Below, piece after piece: positions 63,101 through 64,000 of a stretch of DNA of 64,000 bases. Position numbers and translations under genes: made by a program. This stretch comes from Scrofimicrobium canadense (lineage in GTDB: Bacteria; Actinomycetota; Actinomycetes; Actinomycetales; Actinomycetaceae), in NCBI RefSeq assembly GCF_009696615.1, contig NZ_VULO01000010.1:62001-126000 (forward strand), in the 5' to 3' direction. Numbering within the stretch: position 1 is the first letter of the stretch; each line of letters opens with the position of its first letter. The notes under the pieces are model-generated. The model had not been told where the DNA came from. It worked only from the letters and a program-made list of their open reading frames with translations, and made no database searches.

Positions 63101-64000
63101 CCCAATATGTACGCGCTTCTCGCAGCGACAGCCGGGGTGGGCGGTGAGACCATCACAGGCGACAGCATCAATGAATTGCCCCGCATGCAACCCAGCAACA
63201 TTTCAGTCTTTGGCGAAGCCAGCTGGACGTTCACTGTTGATCGTGAACTAGCCGCCCATCATCGGGCAGTTACCGCAGAAGCTCTCCCCTCGGAATATCA
63301 GCCAGATGCGTGGGTTCCTGATGCACTTCTGGGGTTATGCTGGCCCGCAATCTATGCAGCCCTTGGATCAGCCCTGATCGACGATTACCCAGTCATTGAG
63401 GGCCTGTTGTCTGCTGTGCACTTGGACCACACCGCACGTCTGGACGTTGATCCGGAACTGTTAGTTGCTGATGGTCCTGTACAGATAACCGTGTTGGCGC
63501 ATACGGCGGAGGTACTTGAGTCTTCATCTGGACGCGTTGTCGTTGTCAAAGAAAAGCTCATGCACGGTGGCGAAGAGATTGGTCAGTTCTCTGAGCGCTT
63601 TGCAATTCGCGGGCGAATTGGTTCCGATACCCCACCTCCAGCCGTTGCAAACGCCGCTGGACGAGCCGAAGATGCTATTGACACACCGCGATCGGTCTTA
63701 CGTAAGGTCCAGGTTAAAGCCCCCGACAATATGACACCATTCGCCAATGTTTCAGGCGACTTCAATCCTATCCACACATCGAGTAATGCGGCAGTCGTAG
63801 CTGGACTATCAGCGCCTCTTGTCCATGGAATGTGGCTCTCAGCAGTTGCTCAAAACCTAGTGCAAGCCGACGGCCCCGACGGGGAAGGATGGCGCATCAC
63901 TGGCTGGACATACAACATGTATGGCCTAGTCAACTTGGAAGACACTGTTGACTTGTCTGTTGAACGGATTGGGCGTTTGCAAGGTGGAGGGCAAGTCCTT
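60155..64000 (+). CDS. fas: Type I fatty acid synthase (partial; C-terminal part beyond window)
   Basis: 1282 codons are visible and remain open to the right edge. The start ATG has an AGGAA about 9 bases upstream. FAS-I of actinobacteria is a single chain of about 3000 residues. Seen here in order: acetyl transferase (residues about 20-350, active-site GHSQG with Ser121), enoyl reductase (from about 385, VLLAGMTPTTVDPEIVAAAANAGHWAELAGGGQ, and the FMN-binding GGGIGTPERA), and the start of the dehydratase (hotdog, VSGDFNPIHTS with catalytic His near 1207, followed by APLVHGMW). The malonyl/palmitoyl transferase, carrier, ketoreductase and ketosynthase domains would follow to the right. It directly follows the birA-accA3-accD module that provides malonyl-CoA. 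Confidence 0.93.
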   Translation, partial: MPATNRPFSLTLGAVDGPAYALAFAGQATNWRDSLDELTDDLTIKTSIEKLVSDSDAVLAATHRELALVGGGSFSLDTAHSALSTDSVPGILAAQYGALLDLSEHGVDLREHPPVAVIGHSQGILASALFEGWKASDPQLMAQVFATARLIGAAATLAGRADKTLPQGEATPMLAIRDVRQADVEELIASLPGTTATISLINGPDRFVVSGRPQDLLKLEAAARTRAADEAQAIASKIRGGVPFSPIFDFLPVSTPFHSPLEESAYEQVLRWAEACGMDLELVRHLASAVLVQPVNWPSELARALGAGAQWFLDLGPGATLGRIISANLMGRGHGVIAAGSAAERDEFLRGGFEPTPAQNWGDFAPGLLELPTGEVVLDTKFSRLTGRSPVLLAGMTPTTVDPEIVAAAANAGHWAELAGGGQVTEEVFAENMAQLRSQLKPGVAAQFNAMFLDRYLWNLQFGGQSVVLKARAAGAPLDGVVISAGIPDVEEASALLAQFNDSGIPYVAFKPGTVAQIRQVLDIAKANPSTSLIIQVEDGHAGGHHSWEDLSHLLLTTYAEIRSHDNVVLCVGGGIGTPERAADYLSGDWSKEHGFPSMPVDGVLIGTAAMTAKEARTTDEVKQLLLETPGVSAHDDNSGWVGSQQTRGGVTSGLSHLRADIHEIDNAAAKCARLIAEVSGNDEAIAARRDEVIAALATTSKPYFGDVDQMTYSQWAHRFAELSYPWVDDTWIDRFLDLLHRAEARLNSAEHGTITTLFPDIDSVRDPEAALTALEGAYPSALTTDVAPTDAAWFVELCGKHPKPMPFVPVLDGDILRRWGQDNLWQSQDPRYRADEVRIIPGPVSVAGIDRVNEPIGDLLGRFETAATERIREHGAHPVPAAARISDAHNPVEFLRSAPHIMWSGNLIDNPAHLLPEESLTFTEQSDNPGVWDLRIDFDTYWDDVPGGDRNHAVRSLTIPLRLTDTAASGGVPVVDRETLPPNMYALLAATAGVGGETITGDSINELPRMQPSNISVFGEASWTFTVDRELAAHHRAVTAEALPSEYQPDAWVPDALLGLCWPAIYAALGSALIDDYPVIEGLLSAVHLDHTARLDVDPELLVADGPVQITVLAHTAEVLESSSGRVVVVKEKLMHGGEEIGQFSERFAIRGRIGSDTPPPAVANAAGRAEDAIDTPRSVLRKVQVKAPDNMTPFANVSGDFNPIHTSSNAAVVAGLSAPLVHGMWLSAVAQNLVQADGPDGEGWRITGWTYNMYGLVNLEDTVDLSVERIGRLQGGGQVL

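Noticed and set aside
1-64000. CRISPR arrays, insertion sequences, integrases, rRNA genes and prophage genes
   Set aside because: No regularly spaced repeats, transposase or integrase motifs, rRNA signatures or phage structural genes were seen on reading both strands.

Overview
The window looks like chromosome from a low-to-moderate GC actinobacterium, most probably of the Actinomycetaceae (Arcanobacterium, Trueperella, Varibaculum or Actinotignum type); genus is inference. Pointers are a single-chain type I fatty acid synthase fed by an AccA3/AccD-type biotin carboxylase pair, the rimP-nusA-ylxR-infB-rbfA-truB-ribF block, remnants of an Rv2578c-type radical SAM protein and of a CE1758/CE1759-type flavin enzyme pair, a fused OtsA-OtsB protein, and a sortase-anchored surface protein ending in an LAKTG signal.

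Layout. 0-3 kb: a possible defence locus, a degenerate N6-adenine methyltransferase fused to a DUF3696-type AAA ATPase, translationally coupled to an unrecognised gene that runs off the left edge. 3-10 kb: DUF2804 protein, oleate hydratase, a shortened ASCH protein, a CcdA/DsbA-like thiol redox pair, a PEBP-family protein, a nitroreductase and a lipoprotein. 10-15.4 kb: purine operon purC-F-M-N-E-K (minus strand) closed by a 15-bp perfect hairpin. 15.5-17.7 kb: aldo/keto reductase, then an SPFH protein coupled to a tiny ribbon-helix-helix protein behind a palindromic candidate operator. 17.8-24.9 kb: translation/transcription operon rimP to ribF, containing a 38-residue Cys-rich mini-gene between truB and ribF. 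25-32.7 kb: lipoprotein, small membrane proteins, SGNH hydrolase, a 1058-residue surface protein, a frameshifted DUF402 gene and two tRNAs. 33-39.7 kb: type III restriction-modification system (mod, res) beside a DUF2130 coiled-coil protein. 39.7-46.4 kb: MalQ, TesB thioesterase, EttA and a divergent second ABC-F ATPase. 46.4-52.6 kb: radical SAM remnant, NarL-type two-component system, an unusual PAS + degenerate kinase-like pair, and the remains of two flavin genes. 52.6-55 kb: OtsA-OtsB. 55-64 kb: solitary DNA methyltransferase, then birA-accA3-accD-fas, a lipid-biosynthesis cluster whose last gene runs off the right edge.

How the parts work together. BirA biotinylates the carrier domain of the AccA3-like subunit; with the carboxyltransferase beta subunit it supplies malonyl-CoA to the FAS-I. 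The purine block supplies most steps between PRPP and SAICAR (purD, purL, purQ and purS are not in view). The window also shows active gene decay: at least four genes are broken by frameshift, stop codons or internal deletion, and two of the frameshifts lie in runs of five identical bases, so real decay should be separated from sequence error.

The best candidates for something undescribed are the methyltransferase-ATPase fusion with its coupled partner (1-2954), the PAS/degenerate-ATPase sensory pair (48840-51577), the SPFH-RHH pair with its palindrome (16508-17606) and the Cys-rich mini-protein (18802-18918).
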